The position numbers and the translations under genes were made by a program. A stretch of 64,000 bases of DNA from Chryseobacterium endalhagicum (GTDB lineage Bacteria; Bacteroidota; Bacteroidia; Flavobacteriales; Weeksellaceae). This document shows, one piece after another, positions 26,593 to 35,083 of the stretch. Position 1 is the stretch's first letter. Each line of letters opens with the position of its first letter. The stretch covers positions 434,001-498,000 of the forward strand of contig NZ_JAELVM010000002.1 in the NCBI RefSeq assembly GCF_016745235.1, in the 5' to 3' direction. The notes below the pieces were generated by a model. The model saw only the letters and a list, made by a program, of their open reading frames with translations, made no database searches and had not been told where the DNA came from.

Positions 26593-27192
26593 ATGTCTAT
26601 TCAGTCATTAGAAAAATACTTACCTCAAAATACATTAAAATACCTAAGGGTTTGGTTTGCAGATTACTTTATTCACATTAAAGTTACACGCAGCCGCAAT
26701 TCCAAACTGGGAGATTACAGAAAACTTCCTGATAACTCCCATGAAATAACGGTGAATTCAACATTGACTCCGCCGCTTTTTTTCTTTGTGCTTACGCATG
26801 AGCTGGCTCATCTGATCGCCTTTGAAAAATACGGACGGAGAATATCGCCGCATGGCAACGAATGGAAAGAAACCTTCAGAAATATGCTTCTGGAAAGTAT
26901 TGAAATCTATGACGAAGATCTGAGGCCCATCATCATCCGGTTTTCAAAATCTCCGAAAGCCAATTTCATGGCCAGCCCGGATCTTGTAAGATATTTTCAT
27001 ACTGAGAAAGAAGACGATAGACTGAATTTTATAGAAGAACTTCAAAAAGGAGAATTTTTTATATATCGGAACGAGAAGTATTTATTAGAAGGTCTGATTA
27101 AAAAAAACTATCTTTGTAAGAATCTGGCTACGGGAAGGAAGTATTCTTTCAAGCCTCTGGCTAGGGTTGAAAAATGTAGGCAAGAATGTTAA
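26593..27192 (+). CDS. SprT-like zinc metalloprotease-domain protein
   Basis: Protein of 199 residues with the zincin motif HELAHLIAFEKYGRR and a third-ligand region SPHGNEWKETFRNML, as in SprT/Spartan-like proteins. A C-terminal segment contains two cysteines (NYLCKN and VEKCRQEC), possibly the remainder of the zinc ribbon that follows the SprT domain. Begins one base after the tolC stop and overlaps manC by seven bases, so it is in the same operon. Substrate unknown. Confidence 0.85.
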   Translation: MSIQSLEKYLPQNTLKYLRVWFADYFIHIKVTRSRNSKLGDYRKLPDNSHEITVNSTLTPPLFFFVLTHELAHLIAFEKYGRRISPHGNEWKETFRNMLLESIEIYDEDLRPIIIRFSKSPKANFMASPDLVRYFHTEKEDDRLNFIEELQKGEFFIYRNEKYLLEGLIKKNYLCKNLATGRKYSFKPLARVEKCRQEC

Positions 27193-28268
27193 AATCAGAT
27201 AGATACTGTGTTATTATGGCAGGAGGAATCGGGAGCCGGTTCTGGCCTATGAGTACACAGAAATTTCCAAAACAGTTTCAGGATATTTTAGGAACCGGGC
27301 GTACGATGATTCAGCAGACTTATGACAGAATCAGCCGTATCATTCCTAAAGAGCAGATATTCGTCATCACGAATAAAGAATACGTTGCGCTTTCCCACCA
27401 GCAGCTTCCGGAAATTCCTGAAGAAAATATTGTGGGCGAACCTCTGATGAAAAATACAGCGGCTTGTAATCTGTATATGGCCAACAAGATTGCTGAGATT
27501 AATCCGGATGCAACCATGGTTGTACTTCCGGCAGATCATTTGATCTTAAAAGAAGATATATTCCTGGAGAAAGTAGAACTTGCTTTCGATCTTGCAGCGA
27601 AGAATGATTATCTGGTAACCCTGGGAATTACGCCTACAAGGCCTGATACCGGATACGGATACATTCAGTTTGTAGAAAAGAAAGGTTCAGATTATTTCAA
27701 AGTAAAAACCTTTACGGAAAAACCCATCCTTGAAATCGCTCAGAGCTTCCTGGAAAGTGGGGATTTCCTGTGGAATGCAGGGATATTTATCTGGAATGTG
27801 AAAAGTATCCACCATGCATTTGAGCTTTATCTTCCGGAGATGATGCAGCATTTCATGGCCTGCGAATATAATTCTGCAAAGGAAAACAGCTGCATCGAAA
27901 CGATCTACCCAAAGGTTCAGAAAATTTCTATCGACAACGGAATCCTTGAAAAAGCAAAAAATGTGTACGTAATTCCATCGGATCTGGGTTGGAGTGACCT
28001 GGGAACATGGACTTCGGTATATGAAAATACAGAAAAAGATAAAGATGGAAATGCCGTAAAACTGAAGCATTTCCTGAATTACAATTCTAAAGGAAATATT
28101 ATCCGCCTGAAAAACAATAACAAGGCTGTTATCATCGACGGACTTGAAGATTTTATTGTGGTAGACACGGATAAAGCACTGCTGATATGTCCCAGAGACA
28201 ACGATCAGCTGATCAAAGACTATGTTCTTGAGCTGAAAAGTTTCAAGAAAGGAGATAAATTCATGTAA
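27186..28268 (+). CDS. manC: Mannose-1-phosphate guanylyltransferase
   Basis: Makes GDP-mannose from GTP and mannose-1-phosphate. Protein of 360 residues with the pyrophosphorylase signature VIMAGGIGSRFWPMSTQKFP near the N-terminus, the metal/sugar segments VLPADHLI, TRPDTGYGYI and FTEKP, and SGDFLWNAGIFIW. It is the short form without a phosphomannose isomerase domain. Overlaps the sprT-like gene by seven bases. Supplies a sugar donor that the glycosyltransferases 5 kb upstream could use. Confidence 0.94.
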   Translation: MLKSDRYCVIMAGGIGSRFWPMSTQKFPKQFQDILGTGRTMIQQTYDRISRIIPKEQIFVITNKEYVALSHQQLPEIPEENIVGEPLMKNTAACNLYMANKIAEINPDATMVVLPADHLILKEDIFLEKVELAFDLAAKNDYLVTLGITPTRPDTGYGYIQFVEKKGSDYFKVKTFTEKPILEIAQSFLESGDFLWNAGIFIWNVKSIHHAFELYLPEMMQHFMACEYNSAKENSCIETIYPKVQKISIDNGILEKAKNVYVIPSDLGWSDLGTWTSVYENTEKDKDGNAVKLKHFLNYNSKGNIIRLKNNNKAVIIDGLEDFIVVDTDKALLICPRDNDQLIKDYVLELKSFKKGDKFM

Positions 28269-28300
28269 AATAGGGGTATCTTTCTACTGATTTTTGAATT

Positions 28301-28963
28301 ATGATGAAAACCGCCATACGATCTGCAACGCTTATATTTCTTCTTCTGGGATTCTTAGGATACGCTCAGAAAAAGAAAAATTTTTCCGGTATTCCCAATA
28401 TCTTACAGCAGATTATTCCCAATGACAGGGTAGATTCCTGGGTGCTGGTTCATAACAGCTACGGAAAAAATCAGGAGATTAAAATATCAGGGGGGAAAAC
28501 GGATTATGTTCCACAGTTTTCAGGATTTGATCTGTTTCCGGAAGAGGACAGCTTTTACTACATCGCATATGCTGCAGGGGGAAAAATAAACTATGTTACA
28601 GATCTTGAAGGTCTCAGGAAGTTTGTAGGGAAAGCAGACAATGCAGAAGAAGCGGCGATCATACTGACTGCTGACGGATATATGGTAGATGAGGAATTTA
28701 AGGATGTTGCAGGAAATTATTATGAAGATGCAGCCCATTATTATCTTGATCTGGGAAAGCTTACTTCCAAAGAATGTCCTTACCAGAAAACGCATTTTAC
28801 TTTAACGGTAAATAAGGCTACAGGCGCTGTTTCCAATGCAAAGGACAACGGCACCTATATTGAGCTTTACAATAAAAAATGCCCCAATAATCCACGGCTT
28901 TTAAAAATTCAGAAAAAAGAAGAACCAAAAGATGAGCCTAAAAAACCAGCCAAACGAAAATAA
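28301..28963 (+). CDS. Exported protein of unknown function
   Basis: Protein of 220 residues with a Sec signal ending LGYAQ. The mature part is alpha/beta with no recognised motif; the tail is very basic and lysine/proline-rich (KKEEPKDEPKKPAKRK). Two ATG codons in tandem open the gene; either may be used. It continues the tolC-sprT-manC operon (32-base gap) and overlaps the next gene by 32 bases. Confidence 0.7.
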   Translation: MMKTAIRSATLIFLLLGFLGYAQKKKNFSGIPNILQQIIPNDRVDSWVLVHNSYGKNQEIKISGGKTDYVPQFSGFDLFPEEDSFYYIAYAAGGKINYVTDLEGLRKFVGKADNAEEAAIILTADGYMVDEEFKDVAGNYYEDAAHYYLDLGKLTSKECPYQKTHFTLTVNKATGAVSNAKDNGTYIELYNKKCPNNPRLLKIQKKEEPKDEPKKPAKRK

Positions 28964-29465
28964 CGTTTACGAAACAGAACGACTGATCCTTCAGCCGATG
29001 TCTCCGGAAGACAAAGACTTTATTTTTGATCTTTACAACAGACCCAGCTTTATCAAATACATTGGAGACCGTAATATCAAATCGGTTGCTGATGCGGAGA
29101 ACTATATCAGAAACAGGTTTATGGAGCAGTTCGAAAGATTAGGCTACGGAAACTTCCTGGTGGTTACTAAAGATACGGGTGAAAAAATAGGAGGTGTAGG
29201 AATCTTTGAAAGGGAAGGACTGGATGTGGTGGATATAGGATTTTCCCTGCTGGAAGAATTTGAAGGCAAAGGATATGCCTATGAAGCAGCCCTGAAAGTA
29301 AAATCGATTGGGATGGACAAATTTGGACTGAAAAAGATCTCTGCCATCACTTCAAAAGATAATTTCCCTTCCCAGAAACTGATTCAGAAACTAGGACTTG
29401 AATTCAAACACTACGTTACTCTTCCGGATGATGATGAAGAGCTGATGTATTTTGAAACGAAATAA
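28932..29465 (+). CDS. GNAT-family N-acetyltransferase (RimJ/RimL-like)
   Basis: Protein of 177 residues. Begins with the typical YETERLILQPMSPEDKDFIF; beta-4/5 region KIGGVGIFEREGLDVVDIGFSLLEEFEGKGYAYEA holds the acetyl-CoA loop; ends LIQKLGLEFKHYVTLPDDDEEL. The N-terminal ten codons overlap the preceding gene in another frame. The family acetylates amino groups of proteins or small molecules; the substrate is unknown. Confidence 0.88.
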   Translation: MSLKNQPNENNVYETERLILQPMSPEDKDFIFDLYNRPSFIKYIGDRNIKSVADAENYIRNRFMEQFERLGYGNFLVVTKDTGEKIGGVGIFEREGLDVVDIGFSLLEEFEGKGYAYEAALKVKSIGMDKFGLKKISAITSKDNFPSQKLIQKLGLEFKHYVTLPDDDEELMYFETK

Positions 29466-29478
29466 ATTTTAGTCTCGG

Positions 29479-29630
29479 AAGTCCGAAGCCGGAAGAGAGA
29501 AGCTATTGAGATCGACGTATAGCTGCAACACCAACTTTATCGTTTTTTAAGTCTACGTTATCATAGTCTATGATGACCCTTTAAAATAATGCCCGATGGT
29601 ACTTCCATCATCGCTCTTCCGGCTTCCAAC
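29479..29630. repeat. Purine-armed long hairpin between convergent genes (copy E1)
   Basis: GAAGCCGGAAGAG (29485-29497) and its exact complement (29614-29626) flank about 116 nt of unrelated sequence. The purine-rich arm follows the + strand gene; the pyrimidine arm precedes the minus-strand bcp stop. Same layout as 47509-47668 and 63775-63941. Confidence 0.65.
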
Positions 29631-29638
29631 CCTTTAAC

Positions 29639-30088
29639 CTATCCCTCCAGAATCTGTTCTGCCGCTGTTTTGGACGTTACCTTCTCTATCACTCTTGTGC
29701 AGATCCCTTTTTCATCAAAAATAAAGGTGGTTCTTACAATGCCCATATAGGTTTTTCCGAATGTTTTCTTTTCCTGCCACACCCCGAATTTCTCAATCAC
29801 ATCGTGGTTTTCGTCGGCAATAAGGTCATAAGGAAATGCAAATTTACTGTGAAAGTTCTTCTGCTTCTTTACCGTGTCTCCGCTTACGCCAAGCAGCTGG
29901 AATCCGGCTTTTTTAAGCTTCGTATAGTTGTCGCTCAGGTTGCAGGCTTCCACGGTACAGGTAGGCGTATTGGCCTGAGGGTAAAAGAACACGACTAATT
30001 TCTTTCCGATCAGCTTTGATGAGGTTACGGTTTCCCTGTCCTGATTTGTTCCTTCAAATTCAGGTAATTTATCTCCAACTTTCAGCAT
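29639..30088 (-). CDS. bcp: Thioredoxin-dependent peroxiredoxin (Bcp/PrxQ)
   Basis: Reduces hydroperoxides using thioredoxin. Protein of 149 residues: GDKLPEFEGTNQD, then VVFFYPQANTPTCTVEACNL with peroxidatic and resolving cysteines five residues apart (the Bcp/PrxQ type), and the later YMGIVRTTFIFDEKGI with the active-site arginine. The promoter TTG-N20-TAAATTTG lies in the divergent region shared with nth. Confidence 0.95.
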   Translation of the reverse strand: MLKVGDKLPEFEGTNQDRETVTSSKLIGKKLVVFFYPQANTPTCTVEACNLSDNYTKLKKAGFQLLGVSGDTVKKQKNFHSKFAFPYDLIADENHDVIEKFGVWQEKKTFGKTYMGIVRTTFIFDEKGICTRVIEKVTSKTAAEQILEG

Positions 30089-30095
30089 AATGATT

Positions 30096-30136
30096 TAATT
30101 TTGTTCAAATTTAATGGTTACATGACAAAAAAGCAA
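30096..30136. promoter_or_regulatory. Overlapping divergent promoters for bcp and nth
   Basis: Minus strand (bcp): TTG at 30136-30134, 20-nt spacer, TAAATTTG at 30113-30106. Plus strand (nth): -7 box TAATTTTG at 30096-30103. The two boxes are two bases apart, so polymerase can occupy only one at a time. Confidence 0.65.
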
Positions 30137-30742
30137 AGAGCGGAGCTCGTTCAGATAGAATTGGATAAATTATATCCTACCACACCCATTCCGCTGGATC
30201 ATACCGATCCTTACACCCTTATGGTAGCTGTCGCACTTTCTGCACAGACCACGGATAAAAAAGTAAACCAGGTAACTCCCGATCTTTTCGCTGTGGCAGG
30301 AACTCCGCAAAGAATGGCCAAACTTGAAGAATTTCAGATCAAAGAACTGATCAAAGAAATCGGGCTTTCCAATACCAAGGCTAAAAACCTTAAAAGAATG
30401 GCTGAACTTTTACTGGAAAGACATGACGGTATTGTTCCCCAGACCTATGAAGAACTGGAAGCACTGCCGGGAGTAGGTCATAAAACGGCTTCTGTGGTAA
30501 TGAGCCAGGGCTTTGGATTTCCTGCTTTTCCGGTGGATACGCACATTCACAGGCTGATGACACTGTGGAAGCTTACTTCCGGGAAAAACGTCGTGGAAAC
30601 CGAGAAAGATGCTAAAGCCATATTTCCTGAAGAAGTCTGGAACAAGCTTCACCTGCAGATTATTTTCTACGGAAGAGAGTATTCCCCGGCGAGAGGGAAA
30701 GGAGAGAAGGATTTCATTACTAAAATGCTGTTCGAAAAATAG
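30122..30742 (+). CDS. nth: Endonuclease III-like DNA glycosylase lacking the 4Fe-4S cysteines
   Basis: Removes oxidised pyrimidines. Protein of 206 residues from ATG 30122. Helix-hairpin-helix LEALPGVGHKTASVVMSQ with the catalytic lysine, then FPVDTHIHRL with the catalytic aspartate. The C-terminus, where Nth normally carries the four cluster cysteines, reads FYGREYSPARGKGEKDF; there is no cysteine anywhere in the protein. So it must fold without the cluster, as some family members do. Divergent from bcp. Confidence 0.92.
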   Translation: MTKKQRAELVQIELDKLYPTTPIPLDHTDPYTLMVAVALSAQTTDKKVNQVTPDLFAVAGTPQRMAKLEEFQIKELIKEIGLSNTKAKNLKRMAELLLERHDGIVPQTYEELEALPGVGHKTASVVMSQGFGFPAFPVDTHIHRLMTLWKLTSGKNVVETEKDAKAIFPEEVWNKLHLQIIFYGREYSPARGKGEKDFITKMLFEK

Positions 30743-30752
30743 GTAAAGAAAG

Positions 30753-31199
30753 TCAGATATCCAGCAGCCTTCTGTGATAATTAATCTGTCCGAGATGATA
30801 ATCCAGATGCGTGATCAGATGGATCAGAAAGTATCCGGTCGTCATTTTATCTTCAAAAACAACAAGAGGATATTCTTTTTCGAGGTCTTCTGGAGTGAGC
30901 CGGCTGAGAACCTGATCAACCATTGTCGTGGTGGCTTCTGCCATGGCTAAAAGTTCAGTTTGGGGAATATCTTTCAGTGAAAACTCCAGCTCCCTGTTTC
31001 TGACATAGCCGGTTTTTCCCAGTTCTGCCCCAATAAAGTGGTTAAGATTTCCAACCAGATGAAGGCAGAGATTGCCCGCAGAATTGGCGATATTCTGATC
31101 TGTTTTCCAGATTGCTTCTTCATTCCGGTAAGAGGCTATTTCTGCTTTTAACTTATTTAAATCTCTGCTGTAGAGAGATCTCAGGCTTTCTATGATCAT
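30753..31199 (-). CDS. DinB-superfamily protein (DUF1572-like)
   Basis: Protein of 148 residues in a four-helix-bundle pattern: LRSLYSRDLNKLKAEI, LCLHLVGNLNHFIGAEL (first metal histidine region), FLIHLITHLDYHLGQINYHRRLL (H-x3-H at the C-terminus). These histidines fit the DinB metal site; many members work as thiol-dependent transferases but this one's substrate is unknown. Convergent with nth. Confidence 0.8.
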   Translation of the reverse strand: MIIESLRSLYSRDLNKLKAEIASYRNEEAIWKTDQNIANSAGNLCLHLVGNLNHFIGAELGKTGYVRNRELEFSLKDIPQTELLAMAEATTTMVDQVLSRLTPEDLEKEYPLVVFEDKMTTGYFLIHLITHLDYHLGQINYHRRLLDI

Positions 31200-31220
31200 A
31201 TTAATTGGATTAAATTAGAT

Positions 31221-31257
31221 AAAAAAAGATGGGACATTAAAATTAATCATCCCATCT
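31221..31257 (-). terminator. Terminator of the DUF885 gene
   Basis: Stem AGATGGGA / TCCCATCT with a 15-nt loop, followed on the minus strand by seven T. Confidence 0.85.
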
Positions 31258-31284
31258 CTATTATTTTTATTTTTTTTAAATAAA

Positions 31285-33081
31285 TTATTTCTGATTCTTC
31301 GCCCAAAGCTCCATCTTCCTGTTCAGAACATCAAGAGGAAGGCATCCCTGGCTTAAGATTTCATCATGGAAACTCGCCAGATTGAATTTACTTCCAAGCT
31401 GTTTCTGATACTGATCTCTCAACTCACGGATTCTTAAAGACCCTATTTTATAGCCTAAAGCCTGGCCAGGCATGGCCATATATCGTTCCACTTCAGCCGT
31501 AGCACTGGCTTCATCATAGGAAATATTGCTCAGGAAATATTTTATCGCTTCTTCTCTGCTCATGGTTCCGGTATGAATTCCTGTATCAACCACCAGTCTT
31601 ACCGCTCTCAGCATCTGATCACTCAGATAACCCATTTTCTGGTAAGGATCTGTATAAAGACCAAACTCTGGCCCTAAGGTTTCACAATAATGCGCCCAGC
31701 CTTCGCCATACGCTCCGAACCAGCCAAATCTCATGAATTTCGGAAGTTTTGTATTCTCCTGCTGCAGGGAAACCTGATAATGGTGTCCCGGAATAGCCTC
31801 ATGAAGGAAAAGAGACTCCATTCCGGAAGTTACATTGAACTGGGAAGGATCAGGAAGAGGCATATAGAATATTCCCGGTCTTTTTCCGTCCGGAGTTCCC
31901 TGGATATATTCTGCACTGGCGCTTGCTTCTCTGAATTTTTCCGTCTGTCTGATCTCAAACTTGGTTTTTGGCGTCACGCTGAACATCGTTTTCAGCTTCG
32001 GGGTGATCTTCGCCAGGATCCCGTTGAAACCGTTCAGAACCTCTTTAGAAGTCTTGTAAGGCATTGCTTTAGGATCTGTTTTCACAAAATTGATGAACTC
32101 TTCAAGGGTTCCTGAAAATCCTAACTGCTGTTTTACTTTTTCCATTTCGGCGCGGAGCATAGCCACCTGCTGCTGTCCGATCTTATTGATCTCTTCAGGG
32201 GTCTTCTTGGTGGTTGTCCAGCTTTTTGCGTAATATCTGTAAATTTCGTTTCCGTTTGGAAGGCTGCTGTAACCGTCTGTTTCTCTAGCTTTTGGTAGAT
32301 ATTCTTTCTCTAAAAATGTTCCCATTTTGGTATAGGCAGGAATGATCTTTTTGGTGATCGTTTCTGCATATAATGCTGAAAATTTATCTTTCTGGGCTTT
32401 TGTAAAGTCTTTCGGGAACTTTTTTATTGGACCGTAGAAAATATTTTTGTCCATGTCCGTGGTCGTGATCTCTTCCGCTTTCATCTGAGGAATCATTTTG
32501 ATCACCAGTTTCTTAGGAAGAACCACTTTATTGTTGATCCCTTCCCGGAAATTGTCTGCTGCAGCATTCATCCAGTCCGGAAATTTCTCCATTCTCTTCA
32601 GCCAGTCGCTGTAGTCTTTTTCTGTTTTGAAAGGCTGGCTTCCTTCTCCGCTCCCATACAGCGGGAAATTCAGAGGAAGACCTCCGAACTGGGTAAAAGG
32701 AATGTATTCAGGGTGATAGGCGTAGGCCTCAATTTTATCTTTTAAAGTATAATCCAGGACATCGTAAACCACTTTATCTTCATCTGAAAGAGCTTTATAG
32801 TCAACGCTTTCCAGCTGCTTCTGCACAGAATTGTAAAAGGCGATCTCTCCGGAAATAAAATCCTTGTCGATATTGATCGGAAGCTGGTCGTTATATCTTA
32901 TATCTCCCTGAGAAGTAGCCTCTAAAGGATACAGTTTAAGATACTGCTCATAATAATTGGCTGCAATAGAATCCAGATTCGTTGGAGTCACCTTCGTGAG
33001 CGGGGAATCAGATTTTTTGCAGGAAGCCAGGCCAATCACCAGTCCTACGGCTAAAATACCTTTTGATACAATATTTTTCAT
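31285..33081 (-). CDS. DUF885-family lipoprotein (putative zinc metallopeptidase)
   Basis: Protein of 598 residues from ATG 33081, beginning with a lipoprotein signal (GLVIGLASC). The frame is open 20 codons further, but a -7 box (TACTTTTG, 33109-33102) lies inside that stretch, so 33081 is right. The C-terminal half has SLFLHEAIPGHHYQVSLQQ, the HE-x-IPGHH zinc motif of the family, and ends in FNLASFHDEILSQGCLPLDVL. Probably an envelope peptidase or carboxypeptidase. Confidence 0.88.
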   Translation of the reverse strand: MKNIVSKGILAVGLVIGLASCKKSDSPLTKVTPTNLDSIAANYYEQYLKLYPLEATSQGDIRYNDQLPINIDKDFISGEIAFYNSVQKQLESVDYKALSDEDKVVYDVLDYTLKDKIEAYAYHPEYIPFTQFGGLPLNFPLYGSGEGSQPFKTEKDYSDWLKRMEKFPDWMNAAADNFREGINNKVVLPKKLVIKMIPQMKAEEITTTDMDKNIFYGPIKKFPKDFTKAQKDKFSALYAETITKKIIPAYTKMGTFLEKEYLPKARETDGYSSLPNGNEIYRYYAKSWTTTKKTPEEINKIGQQQVAMLRAEMEKVKQQLGFSGTLEEFINFVKTDPKAMPYKTSKEVLNGFNGILAKITPKLKTMFSVTPKTKFEIRQTEKFREASASAEYIQGTPDGKRPGIFYMPLPDPSQFNVTSGMESLFLHEAIPGHHYQVSLQQENTKLPKFMRFGWFGAYGEGWAHYCETLGPEFGLYTDPYQKMGYLSDQMLRAVRLVVDTGIHTGTMSREEAIKYFLSNISYDEASATAEVERYMAMPGQALGYKIGSLRIRELRDQYQKQLGSKFNLASFHDEILSQGCLPLDVLNRKMELWAKNQK

Positions 33082-33249
33082 TTTCAGAATCTTTATAACA
33101 GCAAAAGTAAGTATTATTGCATATACAGAATAATCAATCATAATGATTTAAAAAAATAATTTTGAAAATATTTTCAACTTTGAATCAATTTTTTATCTTT
33201 GTCTAAAACGTTTAACAATCATATTATTACAGCTCTTTTTTAAGAAATA

Positions 33250-33711
33250 ATGAAAGGGATTTTAAAAATTTACCATCCGGAGGAGACCCTAAAATACAAT
33301 ATTAGAAATACTTATTGTAAAGCGGTCTACAGCAACCAGCAACATTTTTTAGAGGTTGAAATTATAACGGATGACAGTTTGGATCATGTAGATGATGATT
33401 CATTACAGTACAACTTTCCGCAGCTTTCACTTGAAATTTTTGATTTTCCTATTGAATCAAAAGAAATCGAGGGAAAAACCATTAAGATCAGCGATTCTGA
33501 TGAAGAAACCTACACAGAAGTAGACTTATTCGATGATGATGATGCCTTTATCTATGATAATGAACTTCTCTTTGAGAAAAACGAAGAAGGTGAGCTTCAG
33601 GTGATCTGGAAAGGAACAATCGACGATTTCTATACAGGATCCGATACGCCGATCCCATTCCGTTTAAAATGCGAATTTAAGCAGGACGATATCAATATAG
33701 ACGAGGACTAA
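33250..33711 (+). CDS. Very acidic cytoplasmic protein, unknown function
   Basis: Protein of 153 residues, no signal or membrane segment, beta-rich, with unusually many Asp/Glu (DDDDAFIYDNELLFEKNEEGELQ). A -7 box TATCTTTG is at 33194-33201. It precedes the exbB operon by 170 bases without a terminator, but exbB has its own -7 box. No family recognised. Confidence 0.75.
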   Translation: MKGILKIYHPEETLKYNIRNTYCKAVYSNQQHFLEVEIITDDSLDHVDDDSLQYNFPQLSLEIFDFPIESKEIEGKTIKISDSDEETYTEVDLFDDDDAFIYDNELLFEKNEEGELQVIWKGTIDDFYTGSDTPIPFRLKCEFKQDDINIDED

Positions 33712-33880
33712 CCGTTTCTCATCATTTTTGTATCAGATTTCTTTTCAAATTTACTTTTGGAAAGAAATTTGCTGTCTTCCAATCATAACAAACTTTAAGT
33801 TGTTTTTAAGCATTTTTTAAGAGAGCAATTCATAATATTCCACTACATTTGTCGTTAAATTTTTATAAAAATTCACATTA

Positions 33881-34585
33881 ATGCTGTTAACGGAACTTAC
33901 TCAGATTTTATTTGCACAAATTACTGCACCGGCAGTGGCAACAGACGATTTAGAATTTTCATTTTGGAAGATTATGTTCCATGGAGGAGCTTTCGCCAAA
34001 ATAGTAATGTTTATTGTTTTAGCGTTAGGGGTGTTTTCACTATACCTGTTTTTTGAACGTTTTTTCTTTATTAAAAGGCTGACGTCTAAAACAGACTCCA
34101 ATTTCATGGAAAATATTCAGGATTTTATCAAAGAAGGAAAGATAGAATCCGCAGCAGATTACTGCAAAAGACAGAACTCCCCGGAAGGAAGAATTCTGGA
34201 GAAAGGAATTTCCCGACTGGGAAGACCGGTTTCTGATATTGTAAGTGCCATGGAATCCCAGGCGCAGGTAGAAGTAGCCAATATGGAGAAAAACCTGAAC
34301 CTTCTGGCGGTAGTGCCAAGTATTGCACCAATGCTGGGGCTTTTGGGGACGGTTATCGGGATGATTATTGCGTTCTTTAACCTTTCGCATGCGACAGGGT
34401 CTTTCTCACCAAAGACACTTTCAGAAGGTATTTATACCGCATTGGGACAGACGGCGGTAGGTTTGGCAGTGGCTATTCCTGCTAACTTTTTCTACAATAT
34501 CCTTTTAACAAGAATTGACAGATTTGTACTGAAAGCTCAGAATATGTCCGGAGAATTTTTAGACCTGATCAATAAACCTTTATAA
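33881..34585 (+). CDS. exbB: ExbB/TolQ/MotA-family proton channel
   Basis: Energises TonB with ExbD using the proton gradient. Protein of 234 residues with an N-terminal membrane helix (IVMFIVLALGVFSLYLFFERF) and the channel pair MLGLLGTVIGMIIAFFNLSHATG and LGQTAVGLAVAIPANFFYNILLTRID, including the conserved TVxGM and threonine of the family. The -7 box TACATTTG lies at 33844-33851. First of three operon genes. Confidence 0.93.
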   Translation: MLLTELTQILFAQITAPAVATDDLEFSFWKIMFHGGAFAKIVMFIVLALGVFSLYLFFERFFFIKRLTSKTDSNFMENIQDFIKEGKIESAADYCKRQNSPEGRILEKGISRLGRPVSDIVSAMESQAQVEVANMEKNLNLLAVVPSIAPMLGLLGTVIGMIIAFFNLSHATGSFSPKTLSEGIYTALGQTAVGLAVAIPANFFYNILLTRIDRFVLKAQNMSGEFLDLINKPL

Positions 34586-34649
34586 TCTTTTTTATGAAAT
34601 CGTATGGAGCGGTTCCATCTGACCATTAAAAAAAAGTAAAAAGAAACAG

Positions 34650-35048
34650 ATGAAAATTCAAAGAAGAAATAAAGCGAATCCCGAATTCAGTCTGGCCGCG
34701 ATGACCGATGTTATCCTGCTGATGCTGATATTCTTTATGATCACTTCATCGGCCGCCAATCAGAGCGCGATTGATGTAAAGTTGCCAAAAGCGGGAGCGG
34801 TAGAAGATAATATTCCCAATCCGCTGACGGTAAGTATCAAGCCGGACGGATCTTATTTTGTAGATGATAATCCGGTTACCAGAGAACAGCTGGAATCCAT
34901 AATCGTCAGTAAATTAACAGGGCAGACGAATAAATCTTTTACCATTCGTGCAGATGAAAATACAATGCATAAAGATGTTGTCTTTGTGATGGAGATTGCC
35001 GAAAAGAATAAATTTAATATTGCCATTGCAACCGTTAAAGATAAATAA
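34650..35048 (+). CDS. exbD: ExbD/TolR-family biopolymer transport protein
   Basis: Protein of 132 residues: short basic N-terminus, one membrane helix SLAAMTDVILLMLIFFMITSS with the proton-carrying aspartate in MTDVI, then a periplasmic domain (AIDVKLPKAGAV, FTIRADENTMHKDVVFVME). Standard ExbD. Stop overlaps the possible upstream start of the next gene. Confidence 0.95.
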   Translation: MKIQRRNKANPEFSLAAMTDVILLMLIFFMITSSAANQSAIDVKLPKAGAVEDNIPNPLTVSIKPDGSYFVDDNPVTREQLESIIVSKLTGQTNKSFTIRADENTMHKDVVFVMEIAEKNKFNIAIATVKDK

Positions 35049-35083
35049 TGCCTCCGGTTTTGCCGGAAAGAATCATTTTTAAG

